The notes beneath the pieces are model-generated. The model saw nothing but the letters and a program-made list of their open reading frames with translations. It was not told the origin of the DNA and did no database searches. Positions 53,143 through 64,000 of a DNA stretch of 64,000 bases are shown here, in pieces. The stretch covers positions 101,001 to 165,000 of the forward strand of contig CACMQQ010000004.1 in the NCBI GenBank assembly GCA_902615915.1. Reading direction: 5' to 3'. Each line of letters begins with the position of its first letter. The stretch's first letter is position 1. Source of the DNA: an uncultured Fidelibacterota bacterium. GTDB lineage: Bacteria > Fidelibacterota > Marinisomatia > Marinisomatales > TCS55. Made by a program: the position numbers and the translations under genes.

Positions 53143-55749
53143 TTATTTTGTTTTCATGGTCCATATTCCATCCCAATTTTTTCCCGGAGAATTTTTTTGA
53201 AAATAATTACACCTTTCAATGTAGATCTTGGAAGGATTGGTTGGTCTATCTTCAATTATTTCTTCCAATTTCTCAGACTCTTTAAATATTTTTTTTGCTT
53301 TTATCCAACTTTGATCTTTATAAAGTGACATAGCTTCATTAAATGCAGTAATTAAATTTGAATTTTCTTTACTTAATTTATTTTTTTCAGATAAAAGCTC
53401 ATAAACCTTGACAGGTTTATTTTTACCTTTTACTTTTATTTTATCAAGATATCTCCATTCAAAAGAATCAGATACTTTTTTGTAAGTATTTTCAGCAACG
53501 AAGAGGTACACTCCGTAGTGTTTAGCTGCAGGCTCTAGCCTAGCTGCTAAGTTTACAGTGTCACCCATCATTGTGTAATTCATTCTCATTGAGGATCCCA
53601 TATTGCCTGTAACCATCTCACCGGAATTAATACCAATTCTATGTCTCATGTTTGGAACAATTTCAGGCCAACCATTTTCGCTGCTCCATTTTTTTCGCAT
53701 ATCTTTTAATTTTTTCTCCATTTCAAGCGCAGTCATACATGCATGGAATTCATGATCCTTTAAAGGGACTGGAGCTCCATAAAATGCTACAATAGCATCT
53801 CCTATATATTTGTCTAATGTTCCATTATGTTTTAATAAAATAGTAGTCATTTCAGTTAAATAATCATTCATTAGGCTAACCATTTTTTCAGGCTCCAAGG
53901 CTTCGGAGAATGATGAGAAGCTTTGAATATCGGAGAAAAACGCGGTGTGGTAACCCGCCTCCCCTCCAAGCTTAGGTTCTTGTTTTTTTTGATACATTTC
54001 ATCTATAAGGTCAGGTGAGATATATGCTCCAAATGTGCTTTTAAGAAATTTTTTATCTTGTTGTTCAACAATGAAATCGTAAAGAACGATGCCGATATAT
54101 GTTATCATTAATCCTGCTAATGGTGCAACAATTGGAATAATATAAGAATCGCCTGGATTTGGCAAATGTAAAAAAAGCAATGAATTAGGATTTTCAATAA
54201 TAGCTGGAAAGAACTTCATTGCGATAAATTTAAAAATCCAAAATACGTCATTTACAAAAAGCCCACATGCAATGCAAAAATATACTAAGGCTTCAATCAA
54301 TATTAGAAAACCCGCAGTGATTGGATTAACAAATGATAAAATCATAAATGCCAAAAGACTCAATACTGCGATCAATAGAGTATGGCTGAATGGATAATCA
54401 TAAATCAAATTAGTTAATTGACCGCCAAGGACTTTAATATAATTGCTGTCAATAAGAGTTTGAATTGCATTTGCGTGAGTTTCAACGCCAGGAGTGAGTT
54501 GTTGAATGTTTTTATAATTATAATAAGGTGTTTGTTTGTAGTCATGATGCACTTCAACCGATGTTCCAATGATGACAATTTTATTATAAAAAGGTGAATT
54601 TTTTAGGTCAAACTCATCACCCAAACCCATTGCAGCCATCATTTCAGCTTTTTCTTGTGGGTCCTTAATTGCATCAATCCAGTCTGGTATTTCTCCAGGT
54701 ATAAATTGACTCATCCAGTCTATATCCTCTATTGGGTCTCTAAGGGTCACATCCTCTGTATCAATAATATAAGCCAAAGAATATTTAGCAAACGTACCCC
54801 AGGGTGGTAAATCCTGCCTTCCTTTAATTTTATAGCCAGACGGGGGACCATAATAATTCACCAAAAAGGTATTCCCAGCACCATATGCCTGAATTTTATT
54901 CTCACCATAAGTCCAAATCAATTTATTCTGCTCAAAATATGGTTTTGTAGTATCGGGGATATCAAGAAAAGCTTTATAAGCTTTTAAGCCGAGCGTTAAA
55001 TAAAATTTGTCAGGCTCATGATCCATTAGATCAAAAAGTGCATACCTCCTAGAAAATCCGTCAAGATCCATTTGATCATTAATTAGTCCCATTTCAGGAT
55101 TTGATGCTACAATAGACTCAACAGGATACGAAATATACTGTGGAGGAATTAAAGAATTTTCAGTGACTAATTTTGCGGGCATAACAATTGTCGTTCCAAA
55201 CATTTGGGCTTCTGTCACAGCTTCACCTAGCATTTTATCTCCATGTCGTGGAATTAACCTTGGCAGGGATTCTAGAATATAATTTGCTTGAGATGAGTCA
55301 GTGATATTTGGAACCTGATCTATAATGTACTGGCTAGTTGTAGACTGTATCAGATCGTAATATATTTCAGATCTACTTTCAGGTGCATCAAATTGTATAT
55401 CAAATACAATTACCTTGGCACCTGCCTTATAAAGATTTTTTATTGCCCTTCCCCAAATACTACCTCTAGGATAGGGCCATTCTTCAGGTATTAATCGCCA
55501 TGCCTCATCATCTACTTCAACTAATACCACATCAGTACCATTTTGAAGATACAATGAATCATTAGCTGACCAACCCGTAAGCGGTCCTCTTACATTGCTA
55601 AATCGGTAATCATAGAGCTTAAGCTCAGGAACATCAAAAACGCCAAATCTGTGTGCTAATGAAATAATAACGATAGAACCAAAAGTGATAGACCATCCTA
55701 CCCAATTCTTTGTTAAATAATTTTTGATTTTTTCGAAAAAAATATTCAT
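53143..55749 (-). CDS. CHASE2-domain membrane adenylate/guanylate cyclase (class III)
   Basis: An 868-residue protein: one N-terminal helix (about 18-38), a large extracytoplasmic CHASE2 domain (about 60-435, including VLVEVDDEAWRLIPEEWPYP and IVIIGTSVEV), and three or four helices (about 455-575). The C-terminal class III cyclase has the metal motif FFSDIQSFSSFSE near 617, GDAIVAFYGAP near 660, and TMMGDTVNLAARLE near 735. A short helical tail follows. It should produce cAMP or cGMP in response to an unknown envelope signal. It starts two bases after the beta-barrel gene. Confidence 0.93.
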   Translation of the reverse strand: MNIFFEKIKNYLTKNWVGWSITFGSIVIISLAHRFGVFDVPELKLYDYRFSNVRGPLTGWSANDSLYLQNGTDVVLVEVDDEAWRLIPEEWPYPRGSIWGRAIKNLYKAGAKVIVFDIQFDAPESRSEIYYDLIQSTTSQYIIDQVPNITDSSQANYILESLPRLIPRHGDKMLGEAVTEAQMFGTTIVMPAKLVTENSLIPPQYISYPVESIVASNPEMGLINDQMDLDGFSRRYALFDLMDHEPDKFYLTLGLKAYKAFLDIPDTTKPYFEQNKLIWTYGENKIQAYGAGNTFLVNYYGPPSGYKIKGRQDLPPWGTFAKYSLAYIIDTEDVTLRDPIEDIDWMSQFIPGEIPDWIDAIKDPQEKAEMMAAMGLGDEFDLKNSPFYNKIVIIGTSVEVHHDYKQTPYYNYKNIQQLTPGVETHANAIQTLIDSNYIKVLGGQLTNLIYDYPFSHTLLIAVLSLLAFMILSFVNPITAGFLILIEALVYFCIACGLFVNDVFWIFKFIAMKFFPAIIENPNSLLFLHLPNPGDSYIIPIVAPLAGLMITYIGIVLYDFIVEQQDKKFLKSTFGAYISPDLIDEMYQKKQEPKLGGEAGYHTAFFSDIQSFSSFSEALEPEKMVSLMNDYLTEMTTILLKHNGTLDKYIGDAIVAFYGAPVPLKDHEFHACMTALEMEKKLKDMRKKWSSENGWPEIVPNMRHRIGINSGEMVTGNMGSSMRMNYTMMGDTVNLAARLEPAAKHYGVYLFVAENTYKKVSDSFEWRYLDKIKVKGKNKPVKVYELLSEKNKLSKENSNLITAFNEAMSLYKDQSWIKAKKIFKESEKLEEIIEDRPTNPSKIYIERCNYFQKNSPGKNWDGIWTMKTK

Positions 55750-55751
55750 CC

Positions 55752-58451
55752 TTAAAACCTATATAACATTGTTAACGTCATTCCTGAAGCATTGATATCA
55801 ATTTTGCGTTCATTTTCAACAGAATTTTTATTATAACTAAATCTGAAATAAGCTACCAAATTTAAATTCAAATCTTCTCTTACATAATAATCTACACCAC
55901 TTCTTAATCCAAGCAAAGTGGAAGAGTTTTTTCCTTTACTGTTAAGAAAGGAAGCTTCATTTTTAGAAACTAATTTTTCTCCTAAAAATTTTCTATTAAT
56001 ATTAAAAGATAGGCTAGTTAGTGTATACGGTAATTTAGTAAATAAACTATTCTCAAAAGTAGGGATCTCAAGGCTTGTTCTATTGAACTGGGCATATGTA
56101 CGAAGAGAAGAAGAAAAAATCGAAGATAAATTAAATGATAAAATATTTGAATTAGTTTTTGCAAAAAAAAATGATTCATCTCTCTTAGATGCAAAATTGT
56201 CAAGATTAATTACATTGCCATAGTTAATAGTGATATTATTTTTAATATTTCCTGAATCAAAAGGGTAAGTTAGAGCTAATACGCTAGTAGTAGCATCAGA
56301 GTCTTCTCTTAAGTCTATTATTTTAGAACCAACAGAATCTAAATTTGTCTTTTCATTGTTTTTGTTTATGCTTTGAAAATTATATGAAAATGTCGGCAGA
56401 CCTGGACCAGGTAAAAACGTAGCATTAATGAAAAAGGTATTTGTATTAAGTGGATTTACAACTGTACTTAATATTTTGTTATCGCGATGCTTAAATCCGA
56501 TATTAACAAATACTTTTTGATTTAAGAATCCAATTCTATTTTGCAGAGTAAAATTTCTTGAATTATTTCTTAAAAATGGATTTGCTAAAGAAATATATTC
56601 AGGTCCAATCTGTTGATATTCAAGTAATATATTATTTCTATTATATTTCCCTCTTATGCTAAACTTGAATGCTGATGATGGCATGTTAATAATGGCTCCT
56701 AAAGGAGATGATTTCATAATAGTATAGTCAATTGGAATCAACGGTGTCATATTTGTGTTAATGATAAATATATCTTTCATTTTGCCTGGATCAAACGGTA
56801 TCTGGTCAGTTGAAATCTCTGAAGATGATATAATTGGATCGCCATTTTCATCATAAGTTCGCCCAATAAATCCATCAAGAGAATCATCAATGGAAGTGTC
56901 CAATTGAGCAATTGATAAAGCTCCATCCCAGATATTCTTATTGTACAAACTCAGGTTCCAATCAAAATCGATAGCTATTTTTCTATCATCTAGAAAAGTT
57001 CCAATATTAAAACCTACAATAAGATTATCTTGGGGCTTAATGCCTTTCCAATTTGATGATGGTGCAAGTAAGTTGTGATTGTTTAATAATAATTGAGTTT
57101 GAAAGGTATTCAAATTATAATTTCCACTTTTTATGCCATCAATTGATGAATTAACAAAAAAGTTAGCATCAGATATTTCCCTGCTTACGGATGTAGTATC
57201 ATCTCTTATTTTCAATAAATGAGCTCCAAGTTCGACTTTTTTAAAAAGATTTGTAGACAACCTTGCTCCATATATTCCTCTCTTAAATTCAAACCCAGTT
57301 CGGTCAAGATAATAAGTTTTGGTACCATCTGTCTCATTATCAGTTAAATCATATATCAGATTATAAGCCCCATTTATGCCTGACTTTCTCTGAACTGCTC
57401 TGTTTAACTCCCCATTTATTAATTGAAACCTAAGCCAGTTAAAATCAACATCTAACCCAAGACCTCGAACTCTTTTGCCATCAATTGTTAGATTGGTAAA
57501 TTGCGGGAAAAAATCTCCAAATTGAACCTCTAAGAATCTTCCAAAGGACAGATTAGAGCCAAATCTATTGTATGGTTGATTGAAAATTGACTCTTTTGAG
57601 CTCATTCTAATAGAATTGTCAAGCCTAGCCCATTGTACATCTAATGAAAATTTTCCTGAAAATTCAGCGATGTTTATTTCACTTTCAACAATCTTTTCAG
57701 CGGTCAATCTAGAATTAAAATTTCCAAAATAACTTATAGTATTAGATTCCTCCTCAATGAATTCTTTTACGCTAAAACTCCAAATTAAGGGTTTAATCAT
57801 TCGCTCATCTAGATCTTTTGACCGAATTTCGACTTTGTGCAAGCCATTTTGTAAACCCTTAGCTGCATAAACAAGTATATCTCCATCAAATATATACTTT
57901 GATGACATATCAATGCCATCTAGGAATAATTCTACTGAATTTCTGTTAATTTCTGTTGCATTAAAGAATGAAACTGCAATAATAGGATTATTGGTATTCA
58001 AGTTTGCATTAGGAAAAGGCGACAAAATTAGAATATCAGATTCTAATGATTCACCAAAATAATTGTCCTCTTCAACCGTTCTGACAAAAATAGGATTATT
58101 AAATGGATCGACTCTTGGGAACGATAATATTTTTTCATTGTCAAATTGAAAGGTGATAAGATATTCAATTCCGTCCTCTGTTAAGCTGAAAGAGGGTAAC
58201 GTAGCTTCCCAATTAAATCCTGTATCAACAAATGGGATCTCCAGATAGGATTCACCTCTTGGAGATCTATAGTAAAGAGTTCCTTTGATTGGTTTTTCAA
58301 TATCAAGCAAAGATACTTTTATGGCTAAATCTTCACCCAATTGAGCATTGGGTGGAGGAATATGATAAATATTCCTTTGTGCAAACATTATGCTTAGAAA
58401 AAAAAAGAATACAGCTAATGAAGCTTTCTTTATTTTAATGTCTACATTCAA
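55752..58451 (-). CDS. Large outer-membrane beta-barrel protein with Ig-like N-terminal region
   Basis: An 899-residue exported protein of unknown function. After the signal peptide (about residues 10-25) come Ig-like modules to about residue 235. Long amphipathic strands with alternating aromatic residues follow to the end, which closes with LTMLYRF, a C-terminal Phe typical of outer-membrane barrels. No TonB plug or enzyme motif. Position between a FecR protein and a cyclase suggests a cell-surface signalling or anchoring unit; this is inferred from context only. Confidence 0.75.
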   Translation of the reverse strand: MNVDIKIKKASLAVFFFFLSIMFAQRNIYHIPPPNAQLGEDLAIKVSLLDIEKPIKGTLYYRSPRGESYLEIPFVDTGFNWEATLPSFSLTEDGIEYLITFQFDNEKILSFPRVDPFNNPIFVRTVEEDNYFGESLESDILILSPFPNANLNTNNPIIAVSFFNATEINRNSVELFLDGIDMSSKYIFDGDILVYAAKGLQNGLHKVEIRSKDLDERMIKPLIWSFSVKEFIEEESNTISYFGNFNSRLTAEKIVESEINIAEFSGKFSLDVQWARLDNSIRMSSKESIFNQPYNRFGSNLSFGRFLEVQFGDFFPQFTNLTIDGKRVRGLGLDVDFNWLRFQLINGELNRAVQRKSGINGAYNLIYDLTDNETDGTKTYYLDRTGFEFKRGIYGARLSTNLFKKVELGAHLLKIRDDTTSVSREISDANFFVNSSIDGIKSGNYNLNTFQTQLLLNNHNLLAPSSNWKGIKPQDNLIVGFNIGTFLDDRKIAIDFDWNLSLYNKNIWDGALSIAQLDTSIDDSLDGFIGRTYDENGDPIISSSEISTDQIPFDPGKMKDIFIINTNMTPLIPIDYTIMKSSPLGAIINMPSSAFKFSIRGKYNRNNILLEYQQIGPEYISLANPFLRNNSRNFTLQNRIGFLNQKVFVNIGFKHRDNKILSTVVNPLNTNTFFINATFLPGPGLPTFSYNFQSINKNNEKTNLDSVGSKIIDLREDSDATTSVLALTYPFDSGNIKNNITINYGNVINLDNFASKRDESFFFAKTNSNILSFNLSSIFSSSLRTYAQFNRTSLEIPTFENSLFTKLPYTLTSLSFNINRKFLGEKLVSKNEASFLNSKGKNSSTLLGLRSGVDYYVREDLNLNLVAYFRFSYNKNSVENERKIDINASGMTLTMLYRF

Positions 58452-58461
58452 GAGCTGTCTT

Positions 58462-59145
58462 TTACCTATAATTAATAATAAGCTTTTTTTTCTTTCCAGT
58501 AGAATCCAAAAATTCTATCTCAATCGAATTAGTTTTTGATTCAGGATCTACTTCATCCGCAGGTAAAATTTTTGGATCGGTTTTTTTTGTCTGTAAATTT
58601 CCATCAATGTTAGAAAATCCTGTAATACCTGCTTCAATATCAACGCTTAATCCTGAATTCTTATTTGTCAGCTCGATCAAACCGTCTAACCCATGAATGA
58701 AATCTTGGCCATTATCCTTGTCATTAATAAACCAAAAATCTGTACCCTTAACTGAAGCAACAGAAACTGAAGATTCGATAGTAAAGTTTTTCCTGTTATT
58801 GTCAGTGACTTGGGCTCGCAAGCTTCCTCCTTGTAAATTTATCTCTTTTGAAATAGATCCTCTTTTTCTTTGTCCATTTAATGTTAAGGTTGAGTTTTCT
58901 TTAATTTTTAGAACAGACCTATCATCAATAAAAATAATTGCCGCGAAAGACCCTCTAGATGTTTTGATTTGATCGCCAATACTTAAAATACTCCCCTGTT
59001 TTATTTCAACAGAACTCCCTTTCTTTTTAAAAATTTCCACATTGCCAAATACTTTTGTTGCTACAGCTATTTGATCTTGTGCAATTAAAGAAGAAATTAA
59101 GAGAATGCATGTTACCATTATTTTTACAGCCATTTTATTCTTCAA
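58462..59145 (-). CDS. Secreted FecR-domain protein
   Basis: A 227-residue protein with a signal peptide (about residues 8-22). Then comes a FecR/LysM-like segment: VFGNVEIFKKKGSSVEIKQG, IKTSRGSFAAIIFIDDRSVL near residue 62, NLQGGSLRAQV near 105, and FTIESSVSVASVKGTDF near 122. FecR domains usually link surface receptors to anti-sigma signalling; this one has no cytoplasmic sigma-binding part. It overlaps the upstream gene by 11 bases and precedes the beta-barrel gene. Confidence 0.88.
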   Translation of the reverse strand: MKNKMAVKIMVTCILLISSLIAQDQIAVATKVFGNVEIFKKKGSSVEIKQGSILSIGDQIKTSRGSFAAIIFIDDRSVLKIKENSTLTLNGQRKRGSISKEINLQGGSLRAQVTDNNRKNFTIESSVSVASVKGTDFWFINDKDNGQDFIHGLDGLIELTNKNSGLSVDIEAGITGFSNIDGNLQTKKTDPKILPADEVDPESKTNSIEIEFLDSTGKKKKLIINYR

Positions 59146-60292
59146 CTCTTATTGATTCTATCAAAAAATATTGCCTGCTAATTTGGAGTAAAATATCCTG
59201 TGCAGTCGATTGATCTACGGTATTGCCATTTTTTTTGATTAATCCTATTTCTCTGCTCGTTGATAATGGTCCATTGTTTTCAAACAAGGAATTGTATTCC
59301 TCTTCAGAGATAGCATTTCTAATAGCGTCTAACATTATGGATATAGATACATCATAATTTGATTGTGAAGGATCTTTTAATTTAAAAGCATATATTGAAG
59401 AAGTGTATACATCGTAACCGCTTGTGGAAGGCGCTTCTACTTTTACCTGCCATACATAAGTATTGTTATTCTTAAGCAATCTAGCACCTGATAATGGATA
59501 TTGATAAGTACTGACGTCATCCAATTTTAGCCATTCCTTGCTTTGATTGATAGGTACAAGCCTCTCATCCAGTAATGCATCCTCCATAGAGGAATGATAA
59601 TCATCCTTAAACTGGGCAATTCGGATATAAGTATCACAATTGCTACAATAGCCTTTATTCCAATTGAAGGTTGGGTACGGCGTATAGATAACATTGAAAG
59701 ATGTATCAACAAGTGAACCACCAGGCGATTCAAGATTCACACCTGATGGAGTTTCAATAATTATTGTTTCATCGTCGCTGCTAGTTAGAGATAAATCATT
59801 CTCTGAAAAACCAGAATATATCGATATTTCAAATCTATATTCTCCATCTGCAAGTTTACCTGAAGTGATAACGGAACTTATAACAGATTCATAATCTGAA
59901 GGGTTTATAGAACTTAAAGTTCTAAAAGTAATAGGTATGATATTTGGAGGAAGAGATTGATCTACTAAGGAGCTAGTATTTTCATTAACATTTCTATTAT
60001 CAATCAATATGCTATTTTTCATCAAAAATGGATCGGATTCAATTTCAACAATTGATGTTCTTGGGTTAATTCCAAGTGCAGGAGAAAGAAGAGATGCTTT
60101 GAATCTTATTTTTGCAAAGATTGGATATTTTTCTGAATAGATATTGTATCGAAATAAGGGAACGTCGCTTTGGCCAGTGGCAAGGTCAAAATTAGATAAA
60201 TAGTATGCCGTGTAGTTAAAAAATTGACCATCCAGTTTTACCTGACAAAAAGCTGATGAAAACAATAACGCTTTAAATAATAACTTTTTCAT
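59135..60292 (-). CDS. Secreted protein of unknown function
   Basis: The better start is the ATG at 60292 (MKKLLFKALLFSSAFCQ), a normal signal peptide, rather than an upstream TTG at 60316. About 385 residues remain, mainly beta-strand type, with one small Cys pair (YCSNCDTYIR near residue 215) and no motif I recognise. A tail helix lies near residue 345. Its stop overlaps the FecR gene start, so the two probably act together with the barrel protein. It is the first gene of this long minus-strand run. Confidence 0.75.
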   Translation of the reverse strand: MKKLLFKALLFSSAFCQVKLDGQFFNYTAYYLSNFDLATGQSDVPLFRYNIYSEKYPIFAKIRFKASLLSPALGINPRTSIVEIESDPFLMKNSILIDNRNVNENTSSLVDQSLPPNIIPITFRTLSSINPSDYESVISSVITSGKLADGEYRFEISIYSGFSENDLSLTSSDDETIIIETPSGVNLESPGGSLVDTSFNVIYTPYPTFNWNKGYCSNCDTYIRIAQFKDDYHSSMEDALLDERLVPINQSKEWLKLDDVSTYQYPLSGARLLKNNNTYVWQVKVEAPSTSGYDVYTSSIYAFKLKDPSQSNYDVSISIMLDAIRNAISEEEYNSLFENNGPLSTSREIGLIKKNGNTVDQSTAQDILLQISRQYFLIESIRVEE

Positions 60293-60382
60293 TGTGTTGA
60301 AGTGAACCTTTTGCAATTTACTACATTGACAAATCTGTCACTAACCAAATTAATTATATTAAATCTTAATTTATTATAAAAA

Positions 60383-60406
60383 AATAGCCCTCTGAAGAGG
60401 GCTATT
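60383..60406 (-). terminator. rRNA operon terminator
   Basis: AATAGCCCTCT pairs with AGAGGGCTATT across a two-base centre. On the minus strand a T run follows. It lies just beyond the 5S gene. Confidence 0.9.
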
Positions 60407-60413
60407 ACAAAGT

Positions 60414-60530
60414 TCCCGGCGATGACCTACTCTCCCACGCTAGTTTCCCGCGCAGTACCATCGGCGCTATAGGGCTTAACTTCCGAGTTCGGAATGGGAT
60501 CGGGTGTAACACCTATGCTATTATCGCCGA
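60414..60530 (-). rRNA. rrf: 5S ribosomal RNA
   Basis: About 117 bases with the closing stem CGGCGAT/ATCGCCG at the two ends and the typical 5S block CCGAACTCGGAAGTTAAGCC on the minus strand. It follows 23S at about 50 bases. Ends are set from the terminal stem and may be off by a base or two. Confidence 0.93.
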
Positions 60531-60581
60531 AGAAAAATTGGGGAATTGATGAAGACATTCAATCGATCAAAAAAGATTGAT

Positions 60582-63572
<2,991 letters not shown>

Positions 63573-63738
63573 AAAGGCTCTTGATCGCGTGAATGATCAT
63601 TATTTATAAAAATAAATAAAGATTCACAATTATTTAGTGTCACAAAATGAAGTTACCGCCTTCCGCATTCTTTGCAGAAGACGATTCACATTTGTGAATC
63701 GACATCAATTCCCAATTTTCAAAAAGCAAAAAAACTTG

Positions 63739-63811
63739 TGGAGCTGACAGGGATCGAACCTGCGACCTCCTGAATGCAAATCAGGTGCTCTCCCAACTGA
63801 GCTACAGCCCC
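63739..63811 (-). tRNA. tRNA-Ala (anticodon TGC)
   Basis: A 73-base cloverleaf with acceptor stem GGGGCTG/CAGCTCC, anticodon loop TTTGCAT and T loop GGTTCGATCC. The CCA end is not encoded. It lies in the 16S-23S spacer. Confidence 0.96.
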
Positions 63812-63831
63812 ATTAATGGCAGTAGATCAAG

Positions 63832-63905
63832 TGGGCCTGCGTGGACTCGAACCACGGACCTCATCCTTATCAGGGATGCGCTCTAACCACCTGAGCTACA
63901 AGCCC
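63832..63905 (-). tRNA. tRNA-Ile (anticodon GAT)
   Basis: A 74-base cloverleaf with acceptor stem GGGCTTG/CAGGCCC (one G-U), anticodon GAT in CTGATAA and T loop GGTTCGAGTCC. The CCA end is not encoded. It precedes tRNA-Ala in the usual spacer order. Confidence 0.96.
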
Positions 63906-63976
63906 ATAAATAAAAGGTATGCGTGACCAAAGGAAATGAGTTCGACCATATCCTCATAAGTGAGGATTACTCCCTA

Positions 63977-64000
63977 GAAAGGAGGTGATCCAGCCGCACC
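63977..64000 (-). rRNA. rrs: 16S ribosomal RNA, extreme 3' end (cut by window edge)
   Basis: Minus strand GGTGCGGCTGGATCACCTCC and a few T-rich bases after it, the conserved 16S terminus. The anti-Shine-Dalgarno CCTCC is present. Confidence 0.93.

Overview
The window looks like a chromosomal segment of an AT-rich, probably marine, Gram-negative-type bacterium. Envelope features point that way: lipoprotein signal peptides, an outer-membrane beta-barrel ending in Phe, a periplasmic DsbD/TlpA pair, HtrA and UppP. A response regulator fused to a PglZ domain (PorX-like) suggests the FCB group, and the gene mix would fit Marinimicrobia (SAR406). That placement is an inference; only 23-24 bases of 16S rRNA are present. 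Almost everything is on the minus strand.

Layout: 1-5 kb holds a truncated HtrA protease, TlpA, DsbD, a cyclophilin lipoprotein and overlapping pyrF-pyrE. 5-10.6 kb holds a GNAT, a Na+/solute symporter, a DUF255 thioredoxin-domain protein and a dicarboxylate symporter. A structured RNA gene resembling 6S RNA follows at 10.6-10.8 kb. 10.8-19.2 kb holds hflX, a BatA-like protein with a one-base frameshift, a polyprenol-kinase-like protein, a PASTA protein, rsmB, fmt, yajC and a histidine kinase. 19.2-29.7 kb is a surface-glycan cluster (YfhO-type protein, flippase, five glycosyltransferases, methyltransferase, alpha/alpha-toroid protein). 29.7-39.1 kb holds two lipoproteins, a GGDEF protein, an ECF sigma/anti-sigma pair, holA, uppP, pgeF and an LpoA-like protein.

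39.2-45.0 kb is an accessory island just downstream of glmS and is the most unusual part. It contains at least four short copies of the 3' end of glmS, each coding (K-S-V-)T-V/I-E-stop with different synonymous and stop codons, and these separate small gene modules. Two modules also have inverted repeats just inside the glmS-tail copies. Cargo includes a homologue of animal CMP-N-acetylneuraminate hydroxylase (Rieske plus metallo-beta-lactamase fold), a GNAT, a tiny membrane peptide, and a three-gene operon with two nuclease-like proteins. A 5'-truncated DNA-binding ORF abuts glmS. This looks like repeated site-specific integration at the glmS 3' end by small elements.

45.0-60.3 kb is conserved housekeeping and signalling: glmS, guaA, surE, accD, rimI-tsaB-tsaE, the PorX-like regulator, a CHASE2 adenylate cyclase, a large beta-barrel protein, a FecR protein and a secreted protein, mostly overlapping or tightly spaced. 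60.4-64 kb is the end of an rRNA operon on the minus strand (16S 3' end, tRNA-Ile, tRNA-Ala, 23S, 5S, terminator). No CRISPR array, complete transposase or complete integrase was seen.
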